Positions 17,009 to 27,599 of a DNA stretch of 64,000 bases are shown piece by piece; the first letter of the stretch is position 1; every line of letters begins with the position of its first letter. A program made the position numbers and the translations under genes. The DNA comes from Desulfotomaculum nigrificans DSM 574. Its GTDB lineage: Bacteria > Bacillota > Desulfotomaculia > Desulfotomaculales > Desulfotomaculaceae. The notes beneath the pieces are model-generated. The model saw only the letters and a list, made by a program, of their open reading frames with translations. It was not told the DNA's origin and did not search any database. The stretch is taken from NCBI RefSeq assembly GCF_000189755.2, contig NZ_KI912183.1, positions 870,257-934,256 of the forward strand, given 5' to 3'.

Positions 17009-20000
17009 TTAAGCCAGTTTTTTAGCCTCTTTATTACCCTTGTCACCCAAGGACATGGACAATACTCTGGTTACCCCGGTTTCATCCATAGTTACTCCAT
17101 AAAGGGATTGGGCCCGTTCCATGGTTCCTTTGCGGTGACTTATAACAATAAATTGTACCTCATCGGAGGCCCGCACCAGGTAATCAGCAAACCGCTTTAC
17201 GTTAGCCTCATCCAGGGATGCCTCTATCTCATCCAACACACAAAAGGGGCTGGGCTTGTACTGTAGGATGGCAAACAGTAAGGCAATGGCCGTTAGTGCC
17301 CTTTCACCACCGGACAGTAAAGACAGCGGTTGATTTTTCTTACCCGGTGGCCGAGCCGTAATCTCAATGCCACAGGTCAGGGCATCCTCATCAGTGAGTG
17401 TCATAGTTGCCCCGCCCCCACCAAATAGCTGTTGAAATACTTCATTAAAATTCTTGTTAATGGCCGTAAAGGCAATCTGAAATTGGCTGCCCATTAACCG
17501 GTTTATCTCACTTATTAACTGTTCTAACGAATGAATACTTTCCTCCAGATCCTTTTTCTGGTTGAGAAGGAAGTTATATCGCTCGGTTACCTCGGCATAC
17601 TCTGCCTCGGCCCCGGCATTTACCGGGCCCAGGGCCTCTATTTGCTGCTTAAGGTGGGCCATGGTGTGACGGGCTTGCTTTTTATTAACTGCCGGTACAA
17701 TATCTAACTGGTCCGGGTTATCAATACCATTTTCCTCAAGTCGAGTCATTAAAACATCCAACTCTGTCTGCACCCGTGTTTGCTGGAGTTCCAGATTGTG
17801 TAGACGCTGGCTGGTTTGCAGCCACTGTTCCTGTAATTCCTCCAGTTGGGCTTGCAGTTGTTTAACTGTTTCGGCCGCAGCATCCCGTTGCTGTTGTTTA
17901 TCTGCCAACTCTGCCACCGCTAAAGCCTTTACCTGTTCTAACCGCTGCAGTTCCTGAACCAATTGGCTCTGTTGGGTGGACAACTCCTGCTTTCGTTCTG
18001 CCAGTTGGAGCAGCGCCTGCTTGGAAGTTTCTTGGGACACCCGTTTACTGGCCAATTCTTGTTCCAACCGCCCAATTATTTTTTCCAGGCCTAATTGTGC
18101 CTGGCGCAGCTCAGCCTGCCGCACATTTTCCTGGTGCATGGTTTGCTCCAGCGCTGCTTTATTTTCTCTGGCCACCGCTAGCTCTTTTTGGGTAATATTT
18201 ATGGTATCCTGCAGCTTATTTAATTGCTCTTCGGCGGCAGCCAGTTCATGGCCGGCTTTATCAGCAACCTCCGACCAATTTTTAATCTCCTGTAACACAT
18301 TAGTTAATTCCCACTGGTTTTCCTGGTCACGGTTCTTGCTCCGGTTAATATCCTCAGCGGTTTTTTGCACTTCCATGTCCGCCGCCTGTATCTCCAGATC
18401 CAAGGCCACAACTGCTTCCTGTAAAGCATGTAATTTACTGGCTAATTCCTGCTGGATATTTTGACTCGCCGCTAATTTTTCACTGTACTCCTTAACCTGA
18501 AGATGAAGTTCCCGCACTTCTTTGGCCAATTCATCACGTTCCCGACGGGTGTGTAGCATGCTTCCGGCATTACGTACCGGACCTCCACCGGACAATGACC
18601 CGCCTGGATGAAAAAGTTCACCGGTCAAGGTCACCAGGCGTAACCGCTGTTGCATATGCCTGGCCACGGTAATGGCATTTTCCAGACTATCAACCACCAC
18701 CAGGCGGCCTAACAGTAATTCAACCACCGGTCGATATTTGTCGGCAACTTCCACCAAATTGGCAGCTAAACCAATTACCCCGGGTAACTTCAAGGCCCTT
18801 TTTTCCCACTCCCCCGGGGGTGATGGGCGTAATGAATCCAGGGGTAAAAAGGTGGCCCGTCCCAGGTTGGACTTTTTTAAATAGTGAATGGCCTCTTTGG
18901 CCTGGGCTGAGGTTTCCGTCACCAGGTTCTGCAGGGCTCCCCCCAGGGCTGCTTCGATGGCTGTTTCTAACCCCACCGGAACCCTGATCAAATCGGCCAC
19001 AGCGCCACATATACCTGTTAAGCCGCCACCTCCGGCACTGGCGATTTTTAACAATTCCCTCACCGGTCGCATAAAACCGCTGTGAGAGTTCAGATTTTCC
19101 TCCAATACCTTTAACCTGGAATGTTTGGCCACCATCAATTCCTTGGTTGAGGCCAGTTTGGATTGGACTTCTGTTACTTCATGCTGTTTTTGTTTTAGCT
19201 CTGATTCTATTTGCGATTTTTGGCTGGTTAGTTCCAGCTTCCTTTGTTTGAGATCCGCTAACTTTTCCCTGGCGGTTTCAAGTACCAGACCCAGTTCCCT
19301 TTCCCGGGTGGCCGCTTCTGCTGTCATTCGGCGCAGATGATTAAGTCTTTGGTTAAAGTGCTCCAACCTGTCCGTCGCTTGATTTTTGGTACTGCGGTGA
19401 TTGGCAATAACATTTAACTGATCGATTAAATCTGCATTTAGATTATCCAGTTGCTCTTGCCTAAAATGGATTTCCTGTGTCAACTGTTCAAGTTTCAGAT
19501 TATCGGTAGCCCTTTGCTTAGCTTGAGCCCGCTTAATTTGAGCTAACTTCTCCCGCTCGGCAGCTAATTCCACAGCTATTTCTTGTTCCGATTGCAGGTT
19601 CTCGGCCAGTACCTGTTCCAATCGCCGGGCATCCAAATCAGCATGATTAATTTGCTCATTAACTAAGGACAGTTTGTTTTTGACTTTATCTATGGTTGTA
19701 TCCAGTGCCAGGGTATTTTCCTTGACCTCAGCCAGGATATTCTCTATGGCCTGCAACTTCGCCCGGGCCGCCGCCAGATTTTCCTCAACAACGGTTTTTT
19801 CAGTATCAGACTCAGCTTGAATTTCGGTTAACTGCTCATTAATTTCCCGTAATTTGGCGTTTAGGTCTTCCCAATCCCTTTTAAACAATGACAGCTCAAT
19901 GTGATGCAATTCCTTTTGCAGCCGGTTAAATTGCCGGGCTTTTTCTGCCTGTAAGGACAGTGGTTCAATACGATCGGCCAGTTCATGAATGATGTCGGAA

Positions 20001-20572
20001 ATTCTGTTAAGATCTTGCTGAGCCGCCGTCAATTTACGCTCAGCCTCTTCTTTACGATGACGATATTTAACAATACCAGCGGCTTCTTCAATCACAGAAC
20101 GCCTTTCTTCCGGCCGGCTGCTCAATATTTCATCTACTTTTCCTTGCCCTATAAGTGAGTAGGCCCCGCGGCCTAAACCGGTATCCATAAAAAGTGCTTG
20201 GATATCTTTAAGCCTACAGGGCACCTTGTTAATTAAATATTCACTTTCACCCGAACGGTAGAGTCGCCGGGAAACAGATATCTCCTCATAGGGTAAGGGA
20301 AATAACTTATTAGCATTGTCCAGGGTTAAGGTAACCTCTGCCATACCCACGGGTTTACGCTTGTCACTGCCGGCAAAAATAACATCCTCCATCCGGGAAC
20401 CCCGCAGGGAAGAAGCCCGCTGCTCACCTAAACACCAGCTAATGGCATCGGAAATGTTACTTTTGCCACTGCCATTGGGACCCACCACAACGGTTAAACC
20501 CGGGTTCAACTCCAACTTGATCCGGTCAGCAAAGGACTTAAATCCCTGGATGTCCAATCTTTTTAAACACAA
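17009..20572 (-). CDS. smc: Chromosome segregation protein SMC
   Basis: SMC forms the condensin-like complex with ScpA and ScpB and organises the chromosome. The 1187-residue product has the N-terminal head with Walker A GPNGSGKSN (about 32-40), two long coiled coils rich in Gln, Glu and Leu, and a glycine-rich hinge around residues 500-680. The C-terminal head has LSGGERALTAIALL and Walker B FCVLDEIEASLDEANV. It starts with GTG at 20572 and follows rnc, the common rnc-smc-ftsY order. Confidence 0.98.
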   Translation of the reverse strand: MCLKRLDIQGFKSFADRIKLELNPGLTVVVGPNGSGKSNISDAISWCLGEQRASSLRGSRMEDVIFAGSDKRKPVGMAEVTLTLDNANKLFPLPYEEISVSRRLYRSGESEYLINKVPCRLKDIQALFMDTGLGRGAYSLIGQGKVDEILSSRPEERRSVIEEAAGIVKYRHRKEEAERKLTAAQQDLNRISDIIHELADRIEPLSLQAEKARQFNRLQKELHHIELSLFKRDWEDLNAKLREINEQLTEIQAESDTEKTVVEENLAAARAKLQAIENILAEVKENTLALDTTIDKVKNKLSLVNEQINHADLDARRLEQVLAENLQSEQEIAVELAAEREKLAQIKRAQAKQRATDNLKLEQLTQEIHFRQEQLDNLNADLIDQLNVIANHRSTKNQATDRLEHFNQRLNHLRRMTAEAATRERELGLVLETAREKLADLKQRKLELTSQKSQIESELKQKQHEVTEVQSKLASTKELMVAKHSRLKVLEENLNSHSGFMRPVRELLKIASAGGGGLTGICGAVADLIRVPVGLETAIEAALGGALQNLVTETSAQAKEAIHYLKKSNLGRATFLPLDSLRPSPPGEWEKRALKLPGVIGLAANLVEVADKYRPVVELLLGRLVVVDSLENAITVARHMQQRLRLVTLTGELFHPGGSLSGGGPVRNAGSMLHTRRERDELAKEVRELHLQVKEYSEKLAASQNIQQELASKLHALQEAVVALDLEIQAADMEVQKTAEDINRSKNRDQENQWELTNVLQEIKNWSEVADKAGHELAAAEEQLNKLQDTINITQKELAVARENKAALEQTMHQENVRQAELRQAQLGLEKIIGRLEQELASKRVSQETSKQALLQLAERKQELSTQQSQLVQELQRLEQVKALAVAELADKQQQRDAAAETVKQLQAQLEELQEQWLQTSQRLHNLELQQTRVQTELDVLMTRLEENGIDNPDQLDIVPAVNKKQARHTMAHLKQQIEALGPVNAGAEAEYAEVTERYNFLLNQKKDLEESIHSLEQLISEINRLMGSQFQIAFTAINKNFNEVFQQLFGGGGATMTLTDEDALTCGIEITARPPGKKNQPLSLLSGGERALTAIALLFAILQYKPSPFCVLDEIEASLDEANVKRFADYLVRASDEVQFIVISHRKGTMERAQSLYGVTMDETGVTRVLSMSLGDKGNKEAKKLA

Positions 20573-20602
20573 TGCTTCCTGCCCCCTGTGGCGAAACCCT
20601 TG

Positions 20603-21343
20603 TTATTCAGCAACTCCGGACGGCTTGGGTCCGGTGTGTTTGAGAGCATCCAGACGGTTAAAGGCATCCTTGGCGGCTTGCTGCTCAGCCTCCTTCTTGG
20701 AATGCCCGCTACCTTGACCAATAATCTGCCCCCGGTAGATAACTCCGGCGGTGAAGACCTTGTCATGATCCGGCCCGGTCTCTTTCATAATCACATAACT
20801 TACAGGGTCTGGAGAATTCTGTTGCAACCTCTCCTGCAGTTCTGTTTTATAGTCACGATCCAGTCTCCCGGCCACCACATCGGTAATAATTGGATTTAAT
20901 TGTTCCAGTACAAACTTCCGGGCCGCCTCTAAGCCATGATCTAAATAAATGGCCCCTAACAGCGCTTCGAAGGCATCGGCCAGGATGGATGGCCGCTCCC
21001 TGCCGCCGGAGCGTTCCTCGCCACGCCCCATGCGCAGGCAACGGCCCAGATCCAATCCCCGGGCTACTTTGGCTAAAGAAGGCTCGCAGACCGAAGCGGC
21101 CCGCATTTTGGTAAGTTCTCCTTCAGTACGATCAGGAAACCTTTGATAGAGATATTCACTAATCAATAACTCTAAAACCGCGTCCCCTAAAAACTCTAAG
21201 CGCTGGTTGTGATGCAATCCTTGTCCCCTACTTTCATGGACACAGGAGCTATGTGTTAAGGCCTGGGTCAGCAAAGAAGGATTTGACCACTCAAACCCAA
21301 TTTTTGCTTTAAGGCGATTAACATATTCATCGAGCTTAGACAA
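20603..21343 (-). CDS. rnc: Ribonuclease III
   Basis: RNase III cuts double-stranded RNA in rRNA precursors and regulatory duplexes. The 246-residue product has the signature RLEFLGDAVLELLISEYLY (catalytic acidic residues), the second acidic patch in ILADAFEALLGAIYLD and a C-terminal double-stranded-RNA-binding domain with GSGHSKKEAEQQAAKDA. The start is a TTG at 21343. It lies 17 bases downstream of fabF, so it probably belongs to the fab transcript. Confidence 0.97.
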   Translation of the reverse strand: MSKLDEYVNRLKAKIGFEWSNPSLLTQALTHSSCVHESRGQGLHHNQRLEFLGDAVLELLISEYLYQRFPDRTEGELTKMRAASVCEPSLAKVARGLDLGRCLRMGRGEERSGGRERPSILADAFEALLGAIYLDHGLEAARKFVLEQLNPIITDVVAGRLDRDYKTELQERLQQNSPDPVSYVIMKETGPDHDKVFTAGVIYRGQIIGQGSGHSKKEAEQQAAKDAFNRLDALKHTGPKPSGVAE

Positions 21344-21359
21344 ATCTCATCACCCGGAT

Positions 21360-22601
21360 CTAAGGTTTAAATTTCCTGAAGGCCAAAGTTACGTTATGGC
21401 CGCCAAATCCGAAGGAGTTAGAAATAGCCACTTCCACATTCATCTGACGGGCCTGGTTAGGTACAAAATCCAGATCACAGGCCGGGTCAGGATTTTCGTA
21501 ATTGATGGTTGGGGGAACAATACCATCCCGGATGGCCATAATACTGACCACGCTTTCAATGGCACCGGCTGCCCCCAGCATATGACCGGTCATGGACTTG
21601 GTGGAGCTTACTGCCAGTTTTTTAGCATGCGCTCCGAATACTTTTTTGATGGCTCCCACCTCAGCCGCATCCCCCACTGGTGTAGAAGTGCCATGAGCAT
21701 TTATATATTGCACATCTTCCGGCTGGAGGCCGGCATCCGCCAAGGATAGTTGCATGGCCCGGGCAGCACCGGAGCCTTCCGGATCAGGGGCAGTAATATG
21801 GTATGCATCGCAGGAACTGCCGTAACCCACGATTTCACCATAGATGTGGGCCCCCCGGCGCTGGGCGTGTTCCAGAGTCTCTAAAACCAGCATAGCGGAA
21901 CCTTCACCCATGACAAAACCATCCCGGGCAGCATCAAAGGGCCGGCTGGCCTTGGTGGGCTCATCATTATTGGTGGACATCGCCTTCATGGCGCAGAAGC
22001 CAGCCACGGCCAGGGGTGTAATGGGCGCCTCGGTACCACCGGTAATAACAATATCAGCATTACCCCGTTGCAGCAGTTTAAAGGCATCACCAATGGCATT
22101 GCCGCTGGAAGCACAAGCAGTAAGGGTGGTTATGTTAGGTCCCCTTAAGCCGAATTTGATGGCTACCTGACCGGCGGCCATGTTGGCAATCATCATAGGT
22201 ACAAAGAAGGGACTGATGCGGTTAGGCCCCCGATTTACCAGGACTTTGCATTGATCCTCAAAAGTCTCCATCCCGCCAATACCGGAGCCCACAATGACAC
22301 CGGTGCGATCCCTATCAATGGCATCAAGATCTAGTCCCGCATCCTCAATGGCCATACCGGCGGCCACCACCGCAAACTGAGCAAAACGATCCATGCGGCG
22401 GGCTTCCTTTTTATCTATAAATTGAGAGAAGTCAAATTCTTTAACCTCACCCGCAATTTGTGTGCTGTAATCGGACGGGTCGAACCTGGTTATCCTGGCA
22501 ATACCGGAAACGCCAGAAGTTAAGGCCTTCCAGAAATTTTCCAGTCCGGTACCAACTGGTGAGATAACACCGATACCGGTTATGACAACCCGTTGTGACA
22601 A
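21360..22601 (-). CDS. fabF: 3-oxoacyl-ACP synthase II
   Basis: FabF elongates acyl-ACP by condensation with malonyl-ACP in the cytosol. The 413-residue product has the active-site Cys in [17 protein letters not shown] and the two His residues in [11 protein letters not shown] and [13 protein letters not shown]. The start is TTG at 22601 with AAGGAGG 8 bases before it. A transcription attenuator lies between acpP and fabF. Confidence 0.97.
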   Translation of the reverse strand: MSQRVVITGIGVISPVGTGLENFWKALTSGVSGIARITRFDPSDYSTQIAGEVKEFDFSQFIDKKEARRMDRFAQFAVVAAGMAIEDAGLDLDAIDRDRTGVIVGSGIGGMETFEDQCKVLVNRGPNRISPFFVPMMIANMAAGQVAIKFGLRGPNITTLTACASSGNAIGDAFKLLQRGNADIVITGGTEAPITPLAVAGFCAMKAMSTNNDEPTKASRPFDAARDGFVMGEGSAMLVLETLEHAQRRGAHIYGEIVGYGSSCDAYHITAPDPEGSGAARAMQLSLADAGLQPEDVQYINAHGTSTPVGDAAEVGAIKKVFGAHAKKLAVSSTKSMTGHMLGAAGAIESVVSIMAIRDGIVPPTINYENPDPACDLDFVPNQARQMNVEVAISNSFGFGGHNVTLAFRKFKP

Positions 22602-22622
22602 AGTAGTTTCCTCCTTACATTT

Positions 22623-22661
22623 TGAAAAAAGTCCCGGTAAGATTGAACTCCCGGGACTTTT
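22623..22661 (-). terminator. Attenuator between acpP and fabF
   Basis: AAAAGTCCCGG and CCGGGACTTTT form an 11-bp stem, continued on the minus strand by TTTTTTC. Position right behind acpP suggests partial termination to make more ACP than FabF. Confidence 0.85.
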
Positions 22662-22669
22662 ACCATTAA

Positions 22670-22900
22670 TTACTGGCGGTCCTGGATATATTTAACAGCA
22701 TCGCCAACAGTGCGAATTTTCTCCGCTTCTTCATCGGGAATTTCTAAACCAAATTCTTCTTCTAAAGCCATTACTAATTCCACGATGTCCAGGGAGTCAG
22801 CGCCCAGATCATCAACAAAGGATGCCTCCATGGTTACATCATCTTCATCAACACCCAATTGATCTACAATAATAGCTTTAACCTTATCAAAAGTGGCCAA
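22670..22900 (-). CDS. acpP: Acyl carrier protein
   Basis: ACP carries growing acyl chains on a phosphopantetheine arm. The serine for that arm is in [21 protein letters not shown] place the start at TTG 22900 (product [17 protein letters not shown] and onward, 76 residues), because AAGGGGGTG lies about 6 bases upstream and this gives the normal family length. The ATG at 22936 would add 12 unrelated residues. Confidence 0.95.
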   Translation of the reverse strand: MATFDKVKAIIVDQLGVDEDDVTMEASFVDDLGADSLDIVELVMALEEEFGLEIPDEEAEKIRTVGDAVKYIQDRQ

Positions 22901-22943
22901 AACATTCACCCCCTTCCGGGAATACTCTAAATTCATAGTAAAA

Positions 22944-23687
22944 CTAAATTGTTAAGCCACCATCCACCGCAATTACCTGTCCGGTTATGTAACCGCAGAA
23001 GTCACTGGCCAGGAAAGCAACCAGGCTAGCTACATCTTCGGGACGACCCAGACGGTTAAGGGCAATGGAGGAAGTCAACTTTTCTTTGGCCTCGGTGCTC
23101 AAATGTTCAGTCATATCAGTGGTGATAAAACCGGGGGCTACGGCATTTACTGTAATATTCCGGGGCCCCAGTTCCTTGGCCATAGTCTTGGTCAGGCCAA
23201 TGAGGCCGGCCTTGGCTGCAGCATAGTTGGCCTGGCCCGGGTTACCGTAAATACCAACCACTGAGGAAACATTAATTATCCGACCATAACGGGCTTTCAC
23301 CATGGGTTTGGCCACAGCCTTGATGGTATTAAAGGCAGATTTGAGATTAACTGCCAATACAGTATCCCAGTCCTCTTCCTTCATCCTAAGAATTAAATTA
23401 TCCCTGGTTATCCCGGCGTTATTCACCAAGATATCCACCTTGCCAAACTCGGCTATGGTGGCCTCAACCATTTGTTGAACTTCCTGGGTATTAGATACAT
23501 CAGCCCGATGTACCAGAGCCCGCCGTCCCAGTTGGCGAATGGCGGCAGCGGTTTCTTCCGCCGCCTCGGACCGGCCGGCATAGTTTACAACAATATCGGC
23601 CTGAGCTCCAGCCATGGCCAGGGCAATGGCTTTGCCAATTCCTCGGGAAGCTCCAGTGACTATGGCAACTTTGCCATTCAGAAACAT
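22944..23687 (-). CDS. fabG: 3-oxoacyl-ACP reductase
   Basis: FabG is the NADPH-dependent reductase of the elongation cycle. The 247-residue product has the cofactor motif [20 protein letters not shown], and the catalytic Tyr/Lys in [13 protein letters not shown]. The ATG at 23687 has AAGGAGG 9 bases upstream and gives [12 protein letters not shown], the canonical start. A longer frame reaching into fabD is not the real N-terminus. It begins 2 bases after the fabD stop. Confidence 0.97.
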   Translation of the reverse strand: MFLNGKVAIVTGASRGIGKAIALAMAGAQADIVVNYAGRSEAAEETAAAIRQLGRRALVHRADVSNTQEVQQMVEATIAEFGKVDILVNNAGITRDNLILRMKEEDWDTVLAVNLKSAFNTIKAVAKPMVKARYGRIINVSSVVGIYGNPGQANYAAAKAGLIGLTKTMAKELGPRNITVNAVAPGFITTDMTEHLSTEAKEKLTSSIALNRLGRPEDVASLVAFLASDFCGYITGQVIAVDGGLTI

Positions 23688-23688
23688 T

Positions 23689-24633
23689 TTAGCCAACCTC
23701 CTTGAACTGTGCAAGGACTTTTTCCAAGCTTGCCAAATCCTCCACGTTGTGGGTGGCAATGTCCTTGTTAATTTTCTTAACCAAACCACATAAAACCTTC
23801 CCGGGACCTATTTCTACCATGGTATCAATCCCATCTTGGGCCAGCTTGGCGATACTGTCTTCCCACAACACCGCCCCGTAGACTTGTTTGGCCAAAGAGT
23901 CTCTGATTTCGCCAGCATTAGTTACATACCGGGCGCTGACATTGGCCATCACCGGTGTTTGCGGGTCCTTTATTTCCACTTCCGCCAGTACTTGGGCCAA
24001 TCTTTCGCCGGCGGGACGCATTAAGCTGGAATGAAATGGCCCGCTGACGGCTAATTCAATAACCCTTTTCGCCCCCGCTTGGCGGCAAAGCTCCATAGCC
24101 CGTTGTAAGGCTCCCTTTTGCCCGGCAATAACCACCTGACCAGGGCAGTTAAAGTTTACCGGTTCAATAACCCCACTGGCCGCCGCTTCCTGACAGCAGG
24201 CAATCACTTTAGCCCGGTCAAGACCCAACACCGCGGCCATACCGCCAGAGCCAATGGGGGCTGCCTCTTGCATAAACTGGCCACGTTGGCGCACCACCCT
24301 GATGGCGTCGGCAAATTTGATGGCCCCGGCGGCCACTAAAGCGGAGTATTCACCCAGGCTGTGACCCGCCACAGCCTCCGGTCGCAAGCCACATTCCTGC
24401 GTCAAAACTCGTAAAGCAGCGATACTGACAGCCAAGATAGCCGGTTGAGTATTGGCCGTTTTATTTAATTCCTCGGCCGGCCCCTCAAAACATAGTTTAG
24501 TTAGACCAAAGTTAAGAGCGTCATCTGCTTCTTCTAAGGTCTGTCGACAAACAGTAAAGTTTTTATATAACTCCTGACCCATACCCACATACTGTGAGCC
24601 CTGGCCAGGAAATATAAAAGCACATTTAGACAA
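23689..24633 (-). CDS. fabD: Malonyl-CoA:ACP transacylase
   Basis: FabD loads malonyl groups on ACP. The 314-residue product has FPGQGSQYVGMG at the start, the nucleophile motif GHSLGEYSALV, and the later His in AVSGPFHSSLM. It lies 3 bases after fabK and overlaps nothing, in a tight fab operon. Confidence 0.97.
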   Translation of the reverse strand: MSKCAFIFPGQGSQYVGMGQELYKNFTVCRQTLEEADDALNFGLTKLCFEGPAEELNKTANTQPAILAVSIAALRVLTQECGLRPEAVAGHSLGEYSALVAAGAIKFADAIRVVRQRGQFMQEAAPIGSGGMAAVLGLDRAKVIACCQEAAASGVIEPVNFNCPGQVVIAGQKGALQRAMELCRQAGAKRVIELAVSGPFHSSLMRPAGERLAQVLAEVEIKDPQTPVMANVSARYVTNAGEIRDSLAKQVYGAVLWEDSIAKLAQDGIDTMVEIGPGKVLCGLVKKINKDIATHNVEDLASLEKVLAQFKEVG

Positions 24634-24636
24634 TAT

Positions 24637-25584
24637 CTAGAACTCCCTTCCGCCTAACCGTTGTAAGACCTTTTCTGCGCCGGTCACGATGTCCTGAATA
24701 ATGTCCGCGGCAGGTTCAATCTTTTTAATCATGGCACAAACTTGTCCGGCCATTACGGATCCATTCTGCACATCTCCCTCCACCATGGCCAAACGCAGTT
24801 TGCCTACACCTAATTTTTCCAGTTCTTCCACAGGCGCACCCTGCCGCTCTTTTTCTTCAAACTGCTTGGCTAACTTATTACGAACAATCCGCACCGGGTG
24901 ACCGGTAGTGCGGCCGGTGACCACCGTATCGCGATCTTTAGCTTTGATTAATACTTCCTTGACATTATTATGGATGGTGCATTCGGTGGCGCACATAAAC
25001 CGGGTACCCATTTGTACACCCTGGGCCCCCAGGGCCAGGGCAGCTACCAACCCCCTGCCGTCAAAGATCCCGCCGGCGGCAATTACCGGGATGTTAACAG
25101 CATCCACCACCTGCGGCACCAGCGGCATGGTGGCCAGCTCACCAACATGCCCGCCGGACTCGCCGCCCTCGGCAATTACTGCATCTACCCCGGCCTTAGC
25201 CATCCGCTGGGCCAGAGCTACTGAGGGGATAACCGGAATAACTTTGGTACCAACTTCCTTCAAGCCGGGAATATACTTGCCCGGATTACCGGCACCGGTG
25301 GTTACTACCGGTACCCGCTCATCCACAATTAATTGCATTATTTGATCTACATAGGGGGACATCAACATGACGTTTACGCCAAAGGGCTTGTTAGTTAGAC
25401 TTTTGACTTTCTTTATCTGTTCTTGTAACCATTCCGGAGGAGCTTGACCTGAACCGATGATGCCCAGACCACCGGCTTCCGATACAGCGGCCACTAGTTC
25501 AGCGGTGGCAACCCAGGCCATGCCACCCTGTAAAATAGGGTATTCAATACCTAGTAAATCACATAATTTAGTATGCAGCTTCAC
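24637..25584 (-). CDS. fabK: Enoyl-ACP reductase II (FMN-dependent)
   Basis: FabK is the flavin enoyl reductase that replaces FabI in many Firmicutes. The 315-residue product has ILQGGMAWVATAELVAAVS, a GNPGKY phosphate-binding segment, AEGGESGGHVGE and GGIFDGRGLVAALALGAQGV. It could on sequence alone be a nitronate monooxygenase, but its place between fabH and fabD points to FabK. I chose GTG at 25584, with GGGGAGGGG 5 bases upstream; its first bases overlap the fabH stop. Confidence 0.92.
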   Translation of the reverse strand: MKLHTKLCDLLGIEYPILQGGMAWVATAELVAAVSEAGGLGIIGSGQAPPEWLQEQIKKVKSLTNKPFGVNVMLMSPYVDQIMQLIVDERVPVVTTGAGNPGKYIPGLKEVGTKVIPVIPSVALAQRMAKAGVDAVIAEGGESGGHVGELATMPLVPQVVDAVNIPVIAAGGIFDGRGLVAALALGAQGVQMGTRFMCATECTIHNNVKEVLIKAKDRDTVVTGRTTGHPVRIVRNKLAKQFEEKERQGAPVEELEKLGVGKLRLAMVEGDVQNGSVMAGQVCAMIKKIEPAADIIQDIVTGAEKVLQRLGGREF

Positions 25585-26594
25585 TCTTTCCCCTCCCCTA
25601 AACTCCACTTTAGAACAATTGCTCCTGAGGTCAAGCCGGCTCCAAAGGCCACCATCACAATGTTGTCTCCGGCCTTGACTCGTCCTGATTTTACCGCTTC
25701 ATCCAAAGCCAGCGGGATGGATGCGGTGGATGTGTTGCCATAACGGTCTACATTTACTACCACTTTGTCCATGGACAACTTTAATTTTTTAGCCGCATGC
25801 TCGATAATTCGGATATTGGCCTGGTGTGGTATTAATAAATCTATATCAGATAATGCCAAGCCTGCCGCCTTAACAATGTTAGCGGCTTCCTCTTCCATCA
25901 CTTTTACGGCATAACGGAAAACTTCCCGGCCCTGCATATGGATATAATGCAGTTTTTTCTCCACGGTTAAAGGACTGGCAGGCATCCTGCTGCCGCCGGC
26001 CGGCATGGATAAATATTTCCAGCCCGCTCCCTCGGCTGCTAATTTGCTGGCCAGAATACCTTCACCCGGGGCCACCGGACCTAACACTACCGCTCCGGCC
26101 CCATCACCAAATAACACGCAGGTGTTGCGGTCTTCCCAGTTGGTAACTTTAGAAAGATTATCGGCCCCAATTACCAATACCCGTTTCATGGACCCGGTGG
26201 CAACAAATTGACTGCCAACGGTAAGGGCATAGACAAACCCGGTACAGCCGGCTTCTATATCAAAAGCCCCGGCATTAACAGCCCCCAGTTGATCCTGTAC
26301 TAAACAGGCACTGGCGGGAAAGGGCATATCTTTGGTACAAGTGGCCAAGATGATTAAGTCCAGTTCCTCCGGCTTTACCCCGGCATGTGCCAGGGCCCGG
26401 CGGGCAGCTTTAACCGCCAGTTCTGATGTTGATTCTTCCGGGTCGGCAATTCTTCTTTCTTTAATACCGGTGCGAGAGGTGATCCATTCGTCACTTGTAT
26501 CAACCATCTTTTCTAAATCTTTATTGGTCAGTATCCGTTCAGGAACATAACTTCCAACGCCTATTATGCCGGCCTGGACCAGGTTGCTGGACAT
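25581..26594 (-). CDS. fabH: 3-oxoacyl-ACP synthase III
   Basis: FabH starts fatty-acid synthesis by condensing an acyl-CoA with malonyl-ACP. The 337-residue product has the catalytic Cys in DIEAGCTGFVYALTVG, His in LIPHQANIRIIEHAAKKL and Asn in DRYGNTSTASIPLAL. It starts directly after plsX and overlaps fabK by 4 bases. Confidence 0.97.
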   Translation of the reverse strand: MSSNLVQAGIIGVGSYVPERILTNKDLEKMVDTSDEWITSRTGIKERRIADPEESTSELAVKAARRALAHAGVKPEELDLIILATCTKDMPFPASACLVQDQLGAVNAGAFDIEAGCTGFVYALTVGSQFVATGSMKRVLVIGADNLSKVTNWEDRNTCVLFGDGAGAVVLGPVAPGEGILASKLAAEGAGWKYLSMPAGGSRMPASPLTVEKKLHYIHMQGREVFRYAVKVMEEEAANIVKAAGLALSDIDLLIPHQANIRIIEHAAKKLKLSMDKVVVNVDRYGNTSTASIPLALDEAVKSGRVKAGDNIVMVAFGAGLTSGAIVLKWSLGEGKE

Positions 26595-27599
26595 TTAATC
26601 CGTTACCCCCTTGCTGCTTTCTGTCTCTAATTTTTCCTTAATGGCCTGCACCAAACCTTGCTCCACAGTTTCCTTGGCCACCCGGACAGCATTTCTGATG
26701 GCCCGGGCCCGGGAACTGCCATGGCTGATTACAGAAACTCCATTGACACCCAATAACGGTGCTCCGCCATACTCGGCATAATCAAGACGACGTTTGAGAC
26801 TACTCATAATATGTACCATTCTCTCACGCCCGATAATATCTTCAAGTCTGCCCAATTCTTGCTTAAACATCCCCATTAAACTTAAGGCCAGACCTTCGGC
26901 TGATTTAAGCACCACATTACCCACAAATCCGTCACAAACTACCACGTCACTACCACCGAGGAAAATATCTCTACCCTCAATGTTGCCAGTAAAATTAATA
27001 TCTGATTCCTTTAATATCTTGTAGCTGGCCAGGGTAAGTTCATCACCTTTGGTTTCCTCGGCCCCGATATTTAATAGACCAACCCTGGGAGAAGGTAGCC
27101 CTAAGATTTTTTCTGCATATAATGAACCCATAATGGCAAATTGCTTTAAATGTTGAGGTTTGCAATCCACGTTGGCCCCCACATCCAACAGAGCCACAAC
27201 ACCTTCCATGGTGGGTAATAGGGTACTGATGGCAGGCCTTTCCACTCCCGCAATGCGGCCTAAAATAAACAGTGAAGAAGCCATTTGGGCACCGGTGCTG
27301 CCGGCGGAAACCACGGCATCAGCCGCTCCTTCCTTAACCAATTGCGTGGCCACCACAATGGACGAATTTTTCTTTTTGCGCACAGCACTGACAGGGTGCT
27401 CATCCATCCTTACCACTTCCGGGGCATGGACCACAGAAACTAACCCGCCCACATCATTACCATCCATTTCCTTCATTATCCTATCCTGATCGCCCACCAG
27501 GATAATGTGCACACCTAGTTCCTGGGCTGCATCGATGGCGCCCCGCACAATCTCCATCTGCGCATGATCGCCGCCCATGGCATCTAAAGCTATTTTCAT
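26595..27599 (-). CDS. plsX: Phosphate acyltransferase PlsX
   Basis: PlsX makes acyl-phosphate from acyl-ACP for phospholipid synthesis. The 334-residue product starts MKIALDAMGGDHA and contains SAGSTGAQMASSLFILGRI and CDGFVGNVVLKSAEG, all family hallmarks. The start codon overlaps the fapR stop by one base (TAATG), so translation is probably coupled. Confidence 0.97.
   Translation of the reverse strand: MKIALDAMGGDHAQMEIVRGAIDAAQELGVHIILVGDQDRIMKEMDGNDVGGLVSVVHAPEVVRMDEHPVSAVRKKKNSSIVVATQLVKEGAADAVVSAGSTGAQMASSLFILGRIAGVERPAISTLLPTMEGVVALLDVGANVDCKPQHLKQFAIMGSLYAEKILGLPSPRVGLLNIGAEETKGDELTLASYKILKESDINFTGNIEGRDIFLGGSDVVVCDGFVGNVVLKSAEGLALSLMGMFKQELGRLEDIIGRERMVHIMSSLKRRLDYAEYGGAPLLGVNGVSVISHGSSRARAIRNAVRVAKETVEQGLVQAIKEKLETESSKGVTD

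Noticed and set aside
17976-18464. Plus-strand frame of 162 codons opposite smc
   Set aside because: It is Ser/Cys-rich, as expected from the reverse of Gln/Leu/Glu-rich coiled-coil codons, and smc is intact.
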